From Thiocapsa sp. (GTDB taxonomy: Bacteria; Pseudomonadota; Gammaproteobacteria; Chromatiales; Chromatiaceae): a DNA stretch of 64,000 nt. The DNA lies in assembly GCF_018399035.1 (NCBI RefSeq), contig NZ_CP073760.1:744001-808000 (forward strand), written 5' to 3'. The notes under the pieces were generated by a model that was not told where the DNA came from, did not search any database, and saw nothing but the letters and a program-made list of their open reading frames with translations. The position numbers and the translations under genes are program-made. Positions 39,500-47,523 of the stretch are shown here, in pieces (position 1 is the stretch's first letter; each line of letters begins with the position of its first letter).

Positions 39500-40729
39500 A
39501 TGGCCCTGAAGCTCGATCTCCACCCGGCCGGTCCGGGCTCCGCCCGGCTGCTGATCGCAGGCACACGACCGAGCCCCGAGACGGTCTCGCTCGCCCTGCA
39601 ACGCAATGACGGGCGTTACCTGGGGCTCGATCGCCAGTGGCAGGTCACACCGCACTGGCACCCGATCTTCACCGCCGAGCCCTTATCCGACGGCCTCAGG
39701 CTCACCCTGGGCGCCGACCTGGTGGACAGCATCGTCGGCGTCGGCGGCGCGCCGTTGCGCGTGGTCGCCAGGCTCGACGACGTCGAGGACGCCGGCACCC
39801 TGCGGATCCGCGGCGAGTTGATCGGGTCCGGCGCCGCCGCACCCCGCTCGGCATCCAGGGATCCGTTGGAAGAGACCATCAGCGTCCGCAGGCCCGGAGC
39901 CGAGTCCGCGCGCGACGCCGAGCCTATTTCCGAGGCCGACGACTTCTCGCTCGACCTCGAGGGTCATGCGGATCCCCGACCAACCCCGCGCCCCGCCGCA
40001 CGCTGGCCTTGGTTCGCACTCGCCGCCGCCCTGCTCTTGGCCGGCGGCGGTGTCGGCGCTTGGTGGCTCGGTTGGTTCGGCGAGACACTGCTGACGGGTT
40101 CGGATGTCGCTCAGGTCGTCGAGCCGACCCCGGACCCCCCGCCCGTCCCGGAGGACGAGTCGGGATCGACGCATTCGGGCGAAACAAAACCCCTTCCGGA
40201 ACCCGATCCCACCCTCACCGGCATCGCGCTGGCAAGCCGTTTCCTCGCCGACAAACCAACCCCGGCGGCCATTTTCGAGCGCGCCGAGCAGCTCGAGCAA
40301 GGCGGCGATTGCCCCGCCGCCTATGCACTCTACAGCGAAGCCGCCAACACCGATCCCACCTTCGCGGCCCGCCTTGCGCGTCGCTACGACCCGCTCACCC
40401 ATCGCCCCGGAACCTGCATCGCCGCCCCCGATATCCCCTACGCGATCGTCTACTACAGCGACGCCGCCGAAGCCGGCGACATCGAGGTCCAGCGCCGCCT
40501 CGGCCAGCTTATGGCCGAGCATGAGGTATCGGGGCCGACGCACGAGGCGGGGCTTGGTTGGCTGCGCAAGGCCGCGTCTGCGGGTGACGATGGTGCCCGC
40601 CGGTGGCTTGAAGCCCGGGTGACGGCCGATAACCGCATCACTCTAAACCGCGCCCAGTGCGGTATGCGATATTTTTGGATGGGATCGGCCCCGGCGGATT
40701 TCAGAACCGCTGGAGCCGGCGCGGTTTAA
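39500..40729 (+). CDS. Srf-locus single-pass protein with Sel1-like C-terminal repeats
   Basis: The protein has 409 residues. A 110-residue N-terminal beta-rich domain (SLALQRNDGRYLGLDRQW, VVARLDDVEDAGTLRIRGEL) is followed by an acidic linker, one transmembrane helix at about 170-195 (WFALAAALLLAGGGVGAWWL) and an external TPR/Sel1-like part (AYALYSEAANTDPTFAARLA, GLGWLRKAASAGDDGARRWL). The layout (cytoplasmic domain, helix, external repeats) repeats that of the SrfA-type proteins. The last 28 residues, from LNRAQCGMRYFWM to the TAA, are translated from a family C unit B, so the native end was probably near residue 380. No function is known. Confidence 0.7.
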   Translation: MALKLDLHPAGPGSARLLIAGTRPSPETVSLALQRNDGRYLGLDRQWQVTPHWHPIFTAEPLSDGLRLTLGADLVDSIVGVGGAPLRVVARLDDVEDAGTLRIRGELIGSGAAAPRSASRDPLEETISVRRPGAESARDAEPISEADDFSLDLEGHADPRPTPRPAARWPWFALAAALLLAGGGVGAWWLGWFGETLLTGSDVAQVVEPTPDPPPVPEDESGSTHSGETKPLPEPDPTLTGIALASRFLADKPTPAAIFERAEQLEQGGDCPAAYALYSEAANTDPTFAARLARRYDPLTHRPGTCIAAPDIPYAIVYYSDAAEAGDIEVQRRLGQLMAEHEVSGPTHEAGLGWLRKAASAGDDGARRWLEARVTADNRITLNRAQCGMRYFWMGSAPADFRTAGAGAV

Positions 40730-40837
40730 GGTATTAAAAAATATAAAATTTTAAACCGCGTCCCCCGCTAAGGGTCGTGGATTCACCAAACTTCGAACCC
40801 ACTCGAAAGTGAGCATCTCGCTCTGGACGCGGTTTAG
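40644..40837. repeat. Family C compound element, copy (B-linker-A)
   Basis: Unit B (40644-40729) TAAACCGCGCCCAGTGCGGT to AGCCGGCGCGGTTTAA, linker GGTATTAAAAAATATAAAAT, and unit A ending CTCTGGACGCGGTTTAG. The coding frame of the preceding gene enters unit B and stops at its right end. Confidence 0.9.
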
Positions 40838-41091
40838 ATGTCAAGATCGCGAGTCGGTTTAATCGTGCGTTGTCTCCCGACTTCTATGCCTATGCGTTTT
40901 TCGTAGCACGCCGCTCGCTCGGGTAAGAAGACATCCCGCCGGGTTATCGGTGGATCCTCGAAGGTGCGCGCGAGACGCCGAGGAACGACCCGTCGCCGAG
41001 GCGACGGGCTCGCAATGGTCACAACGACGACTATGCTTTATGGGAGTCGTTCGCGAGACCACGGCTCGCCCGAGGAAGCAGGAGGAGTGAC

Positions 41092-41634
41092 ATGGACAAC
41101 AGCATCTGGTTTTGGCTGATCGTCGGCGCGGTGTTTACGCTCGCCATTCTCAAGACCCACGCCGAGCACCGCGGCTACGCGACTGCGAAGGAAGCCTACC
41201 AAGCTGCCCTCGCGGCCTTGGCCGACGACCCGGCCGACACCGCTCTGCGCCAAGATGCCCTGCGCAAGGGCCGCGCCCTCACCGCTGCCGGTCGGCGACT
41301 CAACGCCGGAGCCAAGACACCGCGTGTCAGCGTCCACGACGAGCTGGCCATCCGCAACGACCTCGACGCCATCCACGCAGGTGCCGCGCCCGCACTCGCC
41401 GGCATCGCAGAGGGTCTCGCCAGGCTCGCCGCGCTGCATCATGAGGGCGTTCTGACGCCGGAGGAGCTTGCCCTTCTGAAGAAACAGATTACCGGTCGGT
41501 CGAGCGGAGTCGAGGACGCGATTCGGCTTCTGCGAGGACTGAAGGCCCTCGAGCGCGAGGGCGTGCTCACCGAGGGCGAGTTCAACATCAAAAAGTGGGA
41601 CATCCTCTCCAAGCGCCTGCTGCGTAAGGATTGA
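41092..41634 (+). CDS. Membrane-anchored protein with two SHOCT-like motifs
   Basis: The protein has 180 residues with AGGAGG upstream of ATG 41092. An N-terminal helix (IWFWLIVGAVFTLAIL) anchors it. A helical Ala-rich middle follows, then two short C-terminal motifs of SHOCT type: LAALHHEGVLTPEELALLKK near 117 and LKALEREGVLTEGEFNIKKW near 148. SHOCT motifs are short oligomerisation or adaptor helices. It stands between srfC-linked genes and the reverse-strand SrfA-type gene, so it may belong to the Srf system. A hairpin CCCGTCGC/GCGACGGG lies 84 bp upstream. Confidence 0.72.
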   Translation: MDNSIWFWLIVGAVFTLAILKTHAEHRGYATAKEAYQAALAALADDPADTALRQDALRKGRALTAAGRRLNAGAKTPRVSVHDELAIRNDLDAIHAGAAPALAGIAEGLARLAALHHEGVLTPEELALLKKQITGRSSGVEDAIRLLRGLKALEREGVLTEGEFNIKKWDILSKRLLRKD

Positions 41635-41678
41635 GCGGCCGCCTGCCGAGCGGTGCATCGCTCGGAATCCATTTCCAC

Positions 41679-41748
41679 GGTTGTCGTTCTCGTTCTCGTT
41701 GTCGCTGTCGTTGTCGTAATCGACAACGACAACGACAACGACAACGAT
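41679..41748. repeat. Family H hexanucleotide hairpin element, copy 4
   Basis: GGTTGTCGTTCTCGTTCTCG, TTGTCGCTGTCGTTGTCG, then TAATCGACAACGACAACGAC followed by AACGACAACG. The left arm has T-to-C drift (TTCTCG). It directly follows the SHOCT-like gene. Confidence 0.8.
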
Positions 41749-41786
41749 ATTAGACTCGGCGCGCAACTTATTGCTGACATGTGACC

Positions 41787-41978
41787 TAAACCGCGCCCAG
41801 CGTGGTATGCGATGTTTTCGGATGGGATCGGCCCCGGCAGACTTGACGACCGTTGGAGCCAGCGTGGTTTAACATATTAAAAAATATTAAATTTTAAACC
41901 GCGTCTCACCGAGATCGAGGACATCTCAAAAGCCAAACGCAAAACGAAAATGTCGCATGTCGCTCTGGACGCGGTTTA
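41787..41978. repeat. Family C compound element (B-linker-A')
   Basis: Unit B (TAAACCGCGCCCAGCGTGGT ...), linker ACATATTAAAAAATATTAAA, then a variant second unit with CGTCTCACCGAGATCGAGGA and CTCTGGACGCGGTTTAG. The second unit A' differs from unit A of the 40.6-kb copy inside but keeps both ends. Its right end encodes the TAA stop of the minus-strand SrfA-type gene. Confidence 0.88.
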
Positions 41979-44237
41979 GCGTCGCCGCCCGAGACAAAGG
42001 TCGCTGCCGTTTCCGCTGCAGATCACCCGTCCGCTCGCATCGTAAGCGGCGTAGGAGACCTGGACGATGCCGCGACCACGGCACCCGTAGAAGAGATCGC
42101 CGCGCCAGGTGTTGCGGCCGATCTTGCGCAGTGCACAGTTGCGGCATCCGACGTTGGTGGAGGTCACGCGGGCGACGCGCTCGCTGGCCGGCGGATCGAT
42201 GGTGACGATGTGTCGGACGCGGTCGCCGTCCCAACCGGAGGTCGGGTCGATGGTGAGGCGTCCTGTGCAGTCACCGCGCATGGCGAAGGAGCCGCTCTCC
42301 TTCGGGATCGGGGGCGGGGCAGAGGGCGGGGCAGTCGGTTTGGTGCCGGGCCTGGTTTCCGGTGGCGGGGCCTTCGGGGGCGCTTGAACCACGACAGGTT
42401 TCGGTGGCGGCGGGCGGCAGGGGCCCATCCGCTCGCCGAGCGCTTGGCGGACCGGTCGCAACGTCGGGGCGGACTCGCGCTTGAGGTCGCGCTCCAAGGC
42501 GACGAGTCGGGTGCAGTCGGTGCCGGCCTCGGCGAGGCGTCGGGTGTAGCGGTCGATCCGATCGCAGTCGGCGATCGGCGCCTCGAGTGCGTCGCGCGCC
42601 TTGGAGAAGCGCGGGTCGCCTTGCTCGGCGAGACCTGCGGCCAACGCGCGTGCCTTGGTGCAGTCTCCCCCGATGGCCGCGATCTGCTCCTCCAGCGCGT
42701 CGACCTCGCTGCAGAGCGTCAGCTCGGGTGCCAGGCGGGTGCGGATGTCGAGGAAGCGGAGGTTGTTTCGGTAGACATCGAGCCCTTCGGCCAGTGCCCG
42801 GAGAAGGTCGCAGTCGCCGTTGGCCCCCGCGAAGCGCTGCTCCAGGTCGTTCAGGTCCGCGCATTGGCGCAGCGCAATGGCGAGCCTCTCTGCCACGGCG
42901 GCGAGTGGCTCGCGGTCCGGGTCATGGCGCGACAAGGTCTCGTCGAGTCCGGCGAGGGCCAGACAGTCGTCCTGCGAGCGGGCCAGCTCACCCTCCAAAT
43001 GATCGGCGAGGTCGCAGCGCGCGAGGGCGTCATCGAGCCCGCGCCGGATCTCGCTCAAGGGTGGACGGCTTGCGTCCAGCTCGACGAAGGCGGGGGCGCT
43101 CTCCCGCGCCAGGGTGCGCAGCGCCGTGCAGTCGTCGGACGCCTCGGTTAGCCGCGGGCCAAGCGTCTCGGCGAGCCGGCAGGCGGCGAGCGCGCGGTCC
43201 AGGCCGATGCGCAGCGCGGCGAGCTCGCGGGCTGGCTCTTCGAGCGTCGCGATCTCCCGTTCCAACTCGGCGACGGCGAGGCAATCGCCGACGACCGCAG
43301 CGAGGCGTTGGGCGAGTCCCTCGACCCGCGTGCAGGCCGAGATCCGCCGGTCCAAGTTGGCCTTCAGGCTCAGGAAGGGTTCGCGCTCGAGGTCGTAGAA
43401 GGCAAGCTCGGCGTCCAAGGCGGGCAGATGATCGCAGGGCGGCTCGGTCGCGAGCCGTTCGGTGAAGAGCGCGGCCTCCTCGCAGATACCGATCTCGGTG
43501 AGGACCGCCATGCGGATGTCCGCGTAGCGCGTGTCCTCCCGATCGATCCGCTCCAGGCGGGAGGCGAGCTCCATGAGCGGCGCGACCGGGTCGCAGTGGT
43601 TGGCCAAGGCGACGGCGAGATCCTCGCGCAAGCCTTCCTCGGTCTCCTGCAACTGCCAGAGCCAGAGGCCCAGGCCGAGCCCGAGGCCCAGGGTTGCGAG
43701 TGCGACCAACCCCGGGACCGGCAGGATCCACGAGGGGCGGCGCCGTGGGGGCGGCACGGTCGCGGGATCGGACGCACCTGCGGCGGGGGGCGGACGGCCG
43801 GGGTCGGTCCCGCCCCAGGAGATCAGCACCGGGGCGCCGCCGATGACAAAGACCGCCTCGTCGCCCGGGTAGACAATGGCGCGCTTAAGGAGCTGCGCGG
43901 GCTCGGGATCGTCCGGCTCGCGGCGCGCCAGCTCCTCGGCGAGATGTGAGATCGCGTTCAGGTGATCGTCGAGGACACGACGCGCCACCCTCTGCGCCTC
44001 GTCGGGCAGGTCCAGCAAAGGCCGTGGTTGTCCGGCCAGCGCGCTGGTCCAGGTGACCGTCCCCGAGCCGTCGACCGCGATCTCGGGACGGGCGAAAAGG
44101 GCGGCCGTTGCGCCCGGAAGATGGCGTCTCAGGGTGCGGCCGAGTGCGTCGAATTGCCGCCAGGGATGATCCGGCGCAAGCCGATCGGGGTGCGGACCGG
44201 CGTAAATCAGGGTCAGAATACGAACCGAGGGTGTCAT
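41976..44237 (-). CDS. Large SrfA-type protein with eight or so Cys-pair repeats
   Basis: The protein has 753 residues from ATG 44237. The first ~150 residues carry the same domain as the genes at 30089 and 31573 (LFARPEIAVDGSGTVTWTSA, KRAIVYPGDEAVFVIGGAPV). One helix at about 172-195 (VPGLVALATLGLGLGLGLWL). Then about 400 residues of tandem helical units with conserved DC/LD/RC positions, e.g. DDCTALRTLARESAP, DDCLALAGLDETLSRHD, GDCDLLRALAEGLD, GDCTKARALAAGL and TDCTRLVALERDL. A Pro-rich hinge (625-660) leads to a terminal domain with five cysteines (GCRNCALRKIGRNTW, FYGCRGRG). The stop is supplied by a family C end. It diverges from the VWA operon. Confidence 0.7.
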   Translation of the reverse strand: MTPSVRILTLIYAGPHPDRLAPDHPWRQFDALGRTLRRHLPGATAALFARPEIAVDGSGTVTWTSALAGQPRPLLDLPDEAQRVARRVLDDHLNAISHLAEELARREPDDPEPAQLLKRAIVYPGDEAVFVIGGAPVLISWGGTDPGRPPPAAGASDPATVPPPRRRPSWILPVPGLVALATLGLGLGLGLWLWQLQETEEGLREDLAVALANHCDPVAPLMELASRLERIDREDTRYADIRMAVLTEIGICEEAALFTERLATEPPCDHLPALDAELAFYDLEREPFLSLKANLDRRISACTRVEGLAQRLAAVVGDCLAVAELEREIATLEEPARELAALRIGLDRALAACRLAETLGPRLTEASDDCTALRTLARESAPAFVELDASRPPLSEIRRGLDDALARCDLADHLEGELARSQDDCLALAGLDETLSRHDPDREPLAAVAERLAIALRQCADLNDLEQRFAGANGDCDLLRALAEGLDVYRNNLRFLDIRTRLAPELTLCSEVDALEEQIAAIGGDCTKARALAAGLAEQGDPRFSKARDALEAPIADCDRIDRYTRRLAEAGTDCTRLVALERDLKRESAPTLRPVRQALGERMGPCRPPPPKPVVVQAPPKAPPPETRPGTKPTAPPSAPPPIPKESGSFAMRGDCTGRLTIDPTSGWDGDRVRHIVTIDPPASERVARVTSTNVGCRNCALRKIGRNTWRGDLFYGCRGRGIVQVSYAAYDASGRVICSGNGSDLCLGRRR

Positions 44238-44577
44238 CGGGAGCTCCCGAGCTTTCGATTGAGTCTGATTCTAAACCGTGTTCCGGGTGAACCGACGTGT
44301 TTCCGATGAGGGTACCCTGTGTCAGCGGTTGAGTCGTCTCGATGCCAAACGACGGCGGGTCTTACCCGTCGCTTCGGCCAAGGCTGCACGTGGCGCAGAG
44401 CGCCACGGGGCATGCGCGACACCGCGGAGCGGGTGTCACGAGTCCCGGGTTTCATAAGCGGAGTTCCGATCAAGGCCGATGCTGGATATGCTGCGCACTC
44501 TATAGACACGAATCGGTTCATCGACGTTTCCGCGTCGCGTAATGAGCTCTCGGAGCATGGCAACGACAGGAGCCGGG
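44238..44577. promoter_or_regulatory. Divergent intergenic region between SrfA-type gene and VWA operon
   Basis: This 340-bp gap separates two divergent genes, so promoters for both are expected. It contains a family C end fragment (CTAAACCGTGTTCCGGGTGA, 44271-44290) and CTCTATAGACAC near 44500. No gene is seen. The long plus-strand frame through here is a shadow. Confidence 0.45.
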
Positions 44578-46602
44578 ATGACTGGAATGCACCTGAAGAG
44601 ATGGTTGGTTGTTTGGCTGCTGCTGGGCGCGGTGGTCCTGGCTGCGGCGCCGGTCTTTGCCGCGTCGCCGACCGATCGCTCGCCCTTGCTGCAGGAGGGG
44701 AAGAAGACGCTCTTTCAACGCGTGCTGACGCGTCCGGGGGCGATGCTGACCGAGCAACCGGGCGGCGATGCCGGGCGTCCTGTCGATGCCTTCTCGCGCT
44801 TCTATGTCTATACCGAGACCGAGCGGGACGGGCAGCGCTGGCTCGAGGTCGGGGTCGACACCAAGGGCAAGGTCAGCGGCTGGCTGCGGGCCGGGGACAC
44901 GGTGCTTTGGAATCAGCAGATCGCGTTGGCCTTCACCAACCCGGGCGCCGCTCGCGAGCGCGCGCTGTTCTTCGATTCCTGGGACACGCTCAACGGCCTG
45001 CTGGCGCTGCCGGATCCGGCCGCCGAGGTCGGCCCGCTGACCCGCGAGATCGCCGAAGGCGGGCGCGATCCGCGCGTGGTCGCGATCGAGCCGGATCGCT
45101 TCATCGACATCAACTCACGCTTCTATCTGCTGCCGATCCTGGATTTCGCAGAGGTCTTTACCGACTCGGGTCACCTGATGCGCGGTCTGAAGGTGGCCTC
45201 GGTCAGCGAGACGGCGGCCCCGACGAGCACGCCGCATCCGGACGACAGCACCGAGCCGGTGAGCCAGCTCGGCAGCTTCCGCGCGGCGGTGGTCTTCATC
45301 ATCGACTCGACGATCTCGATGCAGCAGTACATCGACGAGGCCCGTGCCGCGGCCGAGCAGGTCTACAAACGGATCGAGGGCTCCGGGCTACTCGACAAGG
45401 TCTCCTTCGGGCTGGTTGCCTTCCGTGCGCCCACCGCCGATCCGGCCAAGGCCACATCACTGGAGTATGTCGCGCGGATGTTCGTCGACCCCGCGGAGGT
45501 CTCCTCGGGGCTCGAGTTCCTGACCCGCGCATCCAAGGTCACCGAGGCGAAGGTCTCGACCGACCGGTTCGACGAGGATCCTTACGCGGGCGTGATCACG
45601 GCCTTGGAGGAGATCCCCTGGAACCGCTTCGGCGCCCGCTATGCCGTGCTGATCACGGACGCCGGCGCGCTCGAAGGCGATGCCTCAACCACGGGTCTGC
45701 ATGCCGAGCAGGTGCGTTCGGAGGCGGCCGAGAAGGGTGTCGCCCTCATGGTGCTGCATCTCAAGACGGTGCAAGGGAAAACCAACCATGCGGCAGCCGA
45801 GGCGCAGTATCGGACCCTGGCGAACAATGCCGCGATCCAGCGCAGCCTCTATTTCTCGGTGCAGGACGGCTCTGCCGCGGCACTGGGCAAGGCGGTCGCC
45901 ACGCTGTCCGATACCGTGATCGAGAGCATCGAGGCGTCTGCTCGCGGCGAGCTCGCGGCGGGCAGCGCGCGTGCCGCAACGGCAACCGCAGTCCCGCCGA
46001 CCCCCGCCGTTGCACAAGACCCCGAGACCACCTCGCTTCGGGAGGCGACCCGAGCGCTCGGTCACGCCATGCAGCTCGCCTATCTGGGCCGAGAGGAGGG
46101 CACGCGCGCCCCGTCGGTCTTCGAGGGCTGGATCAGCGACAGCGATCTTGCCGACCCTACGGTGCGGACGGTCGACGAACGGGTGTTGATCACCAAAGAC
46201 CAGTTGAGCGATCTGCACGGGATCCTCAAGCAGATCGTCGATGCCGCGGATGCCGGGATGCTGAAACCCGACGCCTTCTTCGACAGCCTGCGCTCCATCG
46301 CCGCCCAATACGGACGCGATCCGGCGCTCGCCGCGAGCCCGCAGGCGACCAAGCTCGCGGATCTCGGTCTGCTCGGGGAATACCTCGACGGCCTGCCCTA
46401 CAAGAGCGACGTCATGACGCTGGATCAGGACACCTGGTCGCGCTGGGGTACGCAGCGTCAGTTCGAGTTCGTCAGCCGGCTCAAGGGCAAGATCAAGCTC
46501 TACGAGCGCTACAACGCCGACACCGATCGCTGGGTGAGCTTGGCCGAGGGCAGCCCGGCGGGGGAGTGGGTCTATCCGGTGCCGCTGCGCGATCTGCCCT
46601 GA
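44578..46602 (+). CDS. Exported VWA protein resembling the PpkA periplasmic domain
   Basis: The protein has 674 residues from ATG 44578, which follows AGGAG at 5-bp spacing. A signal peptide (WLVVWLLLGAVVLAAAPVFA) directs it to the periplasm. An N-terminal SH3-like part (GWLRAGDTVLWNQQIALAFT) is followed by a VWA domain at about 235-400 with MIDAS-like VFIIDSTISMQQYI and VLITDAGAL, and a helical C-terminal part with KLYERYNADTDRWVSL. The order and the LAFTNPGAARERALFF segment resemble the region outside the membrane of the type VI secretion Thr kinase PpkA, but no kinase domain is present. Its stop overlaps the next start (TGATG). Confidence 0.8.
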   Translation: MTGMHLKRWLVVWLLLGAVVLAAAPVFAASPTDRSPLLQEGKKTLFQRVLTRPGAMLTEQPGGDAGRPVDAFSRFYVYTETERDGQRWLEVGVDTKGKVSGWLRAGDTVLWNQQIALAFTNPGAARERALFFDSWDTLNGLLALPDPAAEVGPLTREIAEGGRDPRVVAIEPDRFIDINSRFYLLPILDFAEVFTDSGHLMRGLKVASVSETAAPTSTPHPDDSTEPVSQLGSFRAAVVFIIDSTISMQQYIDEARAAAEQVYKRIEGSGLLDKVSFGLVAFRAPTADPAKATSLEYVARMFVDPAEVSSGLEFLTRASKVTEAKVSTDRFDEDPYAGVITALEEIPWNRFGARYAVLITDAGALEGDASTTGLHAEQVRSEAAEKGVALMVLHLKTVQGKTNHAAAEAQYRTLANNAAIQRSLYFSVQDGSAAALGKAVATLSDTVIESIEASARGELAAGSARAATATAVPPTPAVAQDPETTSLREATRALGHAMQLAYLGREEGTRAPSVFEGWISDSDLADPTVRTVDERVLITKDQLSDLHGILKQIVDAADAGMLKPDAFFDSLRSIAAQYGRDPALAASPQATKLADLGLLGEYLDGLPYKSDVMTLDQDTWSRWGTQRQFEFVSRLKGKIKLYERYNADTDRWVSLAEGSPAGEWVYPVPLRDLP

Positions 46603-47417
46603 TGTGTCCGCGGATGTCGCCTGTCGAGACCGTCTCCGCTCGCACGATGCCGTCCGATTCTCCGAATTCGTTGACCGCCGGCCTTCTGATCGAGGCGACC
46701 GGTCTGGGCTATCGCTACGGCCACGGCAGCGGGTCCTTCGAGGTCAGGGTGCCGCGCTTGAGGATCGCCCGCGGCGAGACGCTGGCCATTACCGGCGAGA
46801 GCGGCAGCGGCAAGAGCACGGTGCTGGAGCTGCTCGGGCTCGCCGCTGCGCCGCTGCCGGGGGCGTGCTTTCGCTGGCATGCAGCGTTGCGGCTGGATGC
46901 GGCGGCGCCCGTGGATGTGGCTGCGCTGTGGTGCGCCCGCGCCGAGGGCGCACTCGCGCGGATGCGCGCCCGGTCGATCGGCTTCGTGATGCAGACCGGC
47001 GGACTCCTGCCCTTCCTGACCGTGCGCGAAAACATCGGCATCAACCGCCGCCTGCTCGGGCTTCCGGTCGAGAACGCGCGGATCGACCACCTGGTGGCTG
47101 CGCTCGAGATCGAGTCGCTGCTGGACCGGCGTCCGGCGCAGCTCTCGGTCGGCCAGCAGCAGCGCGTCGCGATCGGGCGCGCACTGGCCCACGGACCGGC
47201 GCTGGTGCTGGCGGACGAACCCTCCTCGGCGCTCGATCCGCGGCTCGCCGACCGTGTGCTGGGTCTGCTGCGCGATCTGGCCGTCGAGAGCGGTGCCGCG
47301 GTGGTGATTGCGACACACGAGCAGGGGCGCGTGCGTGCGCTCGGCCTGCGCGAGATCCGGGCGCGTCCGCTCGATGCACCCGACCGGCTCGGCTCCTGCT
47401 TCGAGGACGCGCCTTGA
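46602..47417 (+). CDS. ABC transporter ATP-binding protein, TagT/LolD-like
   Basis: The protein has 271 residues and starts by a TGATG overlap with the VWA gene; MSPVETVS at 46614 is an alternative start. Walker A ITGESGSGKST near 63, signature LSVGQQQRVAIGRAL near 180, Walker B LVLADEPSSALD near 203 and a switch His in IATHEQGR. It is of the MacB/LolD class that pairs with a four-helix permease. Given its partners (permease, FGE-like protein, lipoproteins, VWA protein) the best analogue is TagT, which drives a signalling, not a transport, complex in type VI loci. Confidence 0.88.
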   Translation: MCPRMSPVETVSARTMPSDSPNSLTAGLLIEATGLGYRYGHGSGSFEVRVPRLRIARGETLAITGESGSGKSTVLELLGLAAAPLPGACFRWHAALRLDAAAPVDVAALWCARAEGALARMRARSIGFVMQTGGLLPFLTVRENIGINRRLLGLPVENARIDHLVAALEIESLLDRRPAQLSVGQQQRVAIGRALAHGPALVLADEPSSALDPRLADRVLGLLRDLAVESGAAVVIATHEQGRVRALGLREIRARPLDAPDRLGSCFEDAP

Positions 47418-47433
47418 ACGGCGCGGAGTGGAT

Positions 47434-47497
47434 CGGACTTGAGTCCGACACGGCCGTGCCGTCCTGCCTCGGTGCTCTTGTCGGGCTAAAGCCCGAC
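47434..47497. repeat. Two small REP-like palindromes
   Basis: CGGACTTGAGTCCG at 47434 and GTCGGGCTAAAGCCCGAC at 47480 are perfect hairpins between the ATPase and permease genes. They resemble family R in layout (ACTTGAGT, CTAAAG centres) but differ in arms. Confidence 0.65.
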
Positions 47498-47523
47498 CCA
47501 CAGTGCGTTTCGATCATCGCCCA

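Noticed and set aside
36582..39566. Very long minus-strand open frame (about 990 codons) opposite srfC
   Set aside because: It mirrors the high-GC codon pattern of srfC, has no recognisable domain and is low in hydrophobic order. Same reasoning for the frame opposite srfB (33815-35833).
44319..46601. Plus-strand frame leading into the ABC ATPase
   Set aside because: The upstream 760 codons are an out-of-frame reading of the VWA gene; only the part from 46602 is the ATPase.
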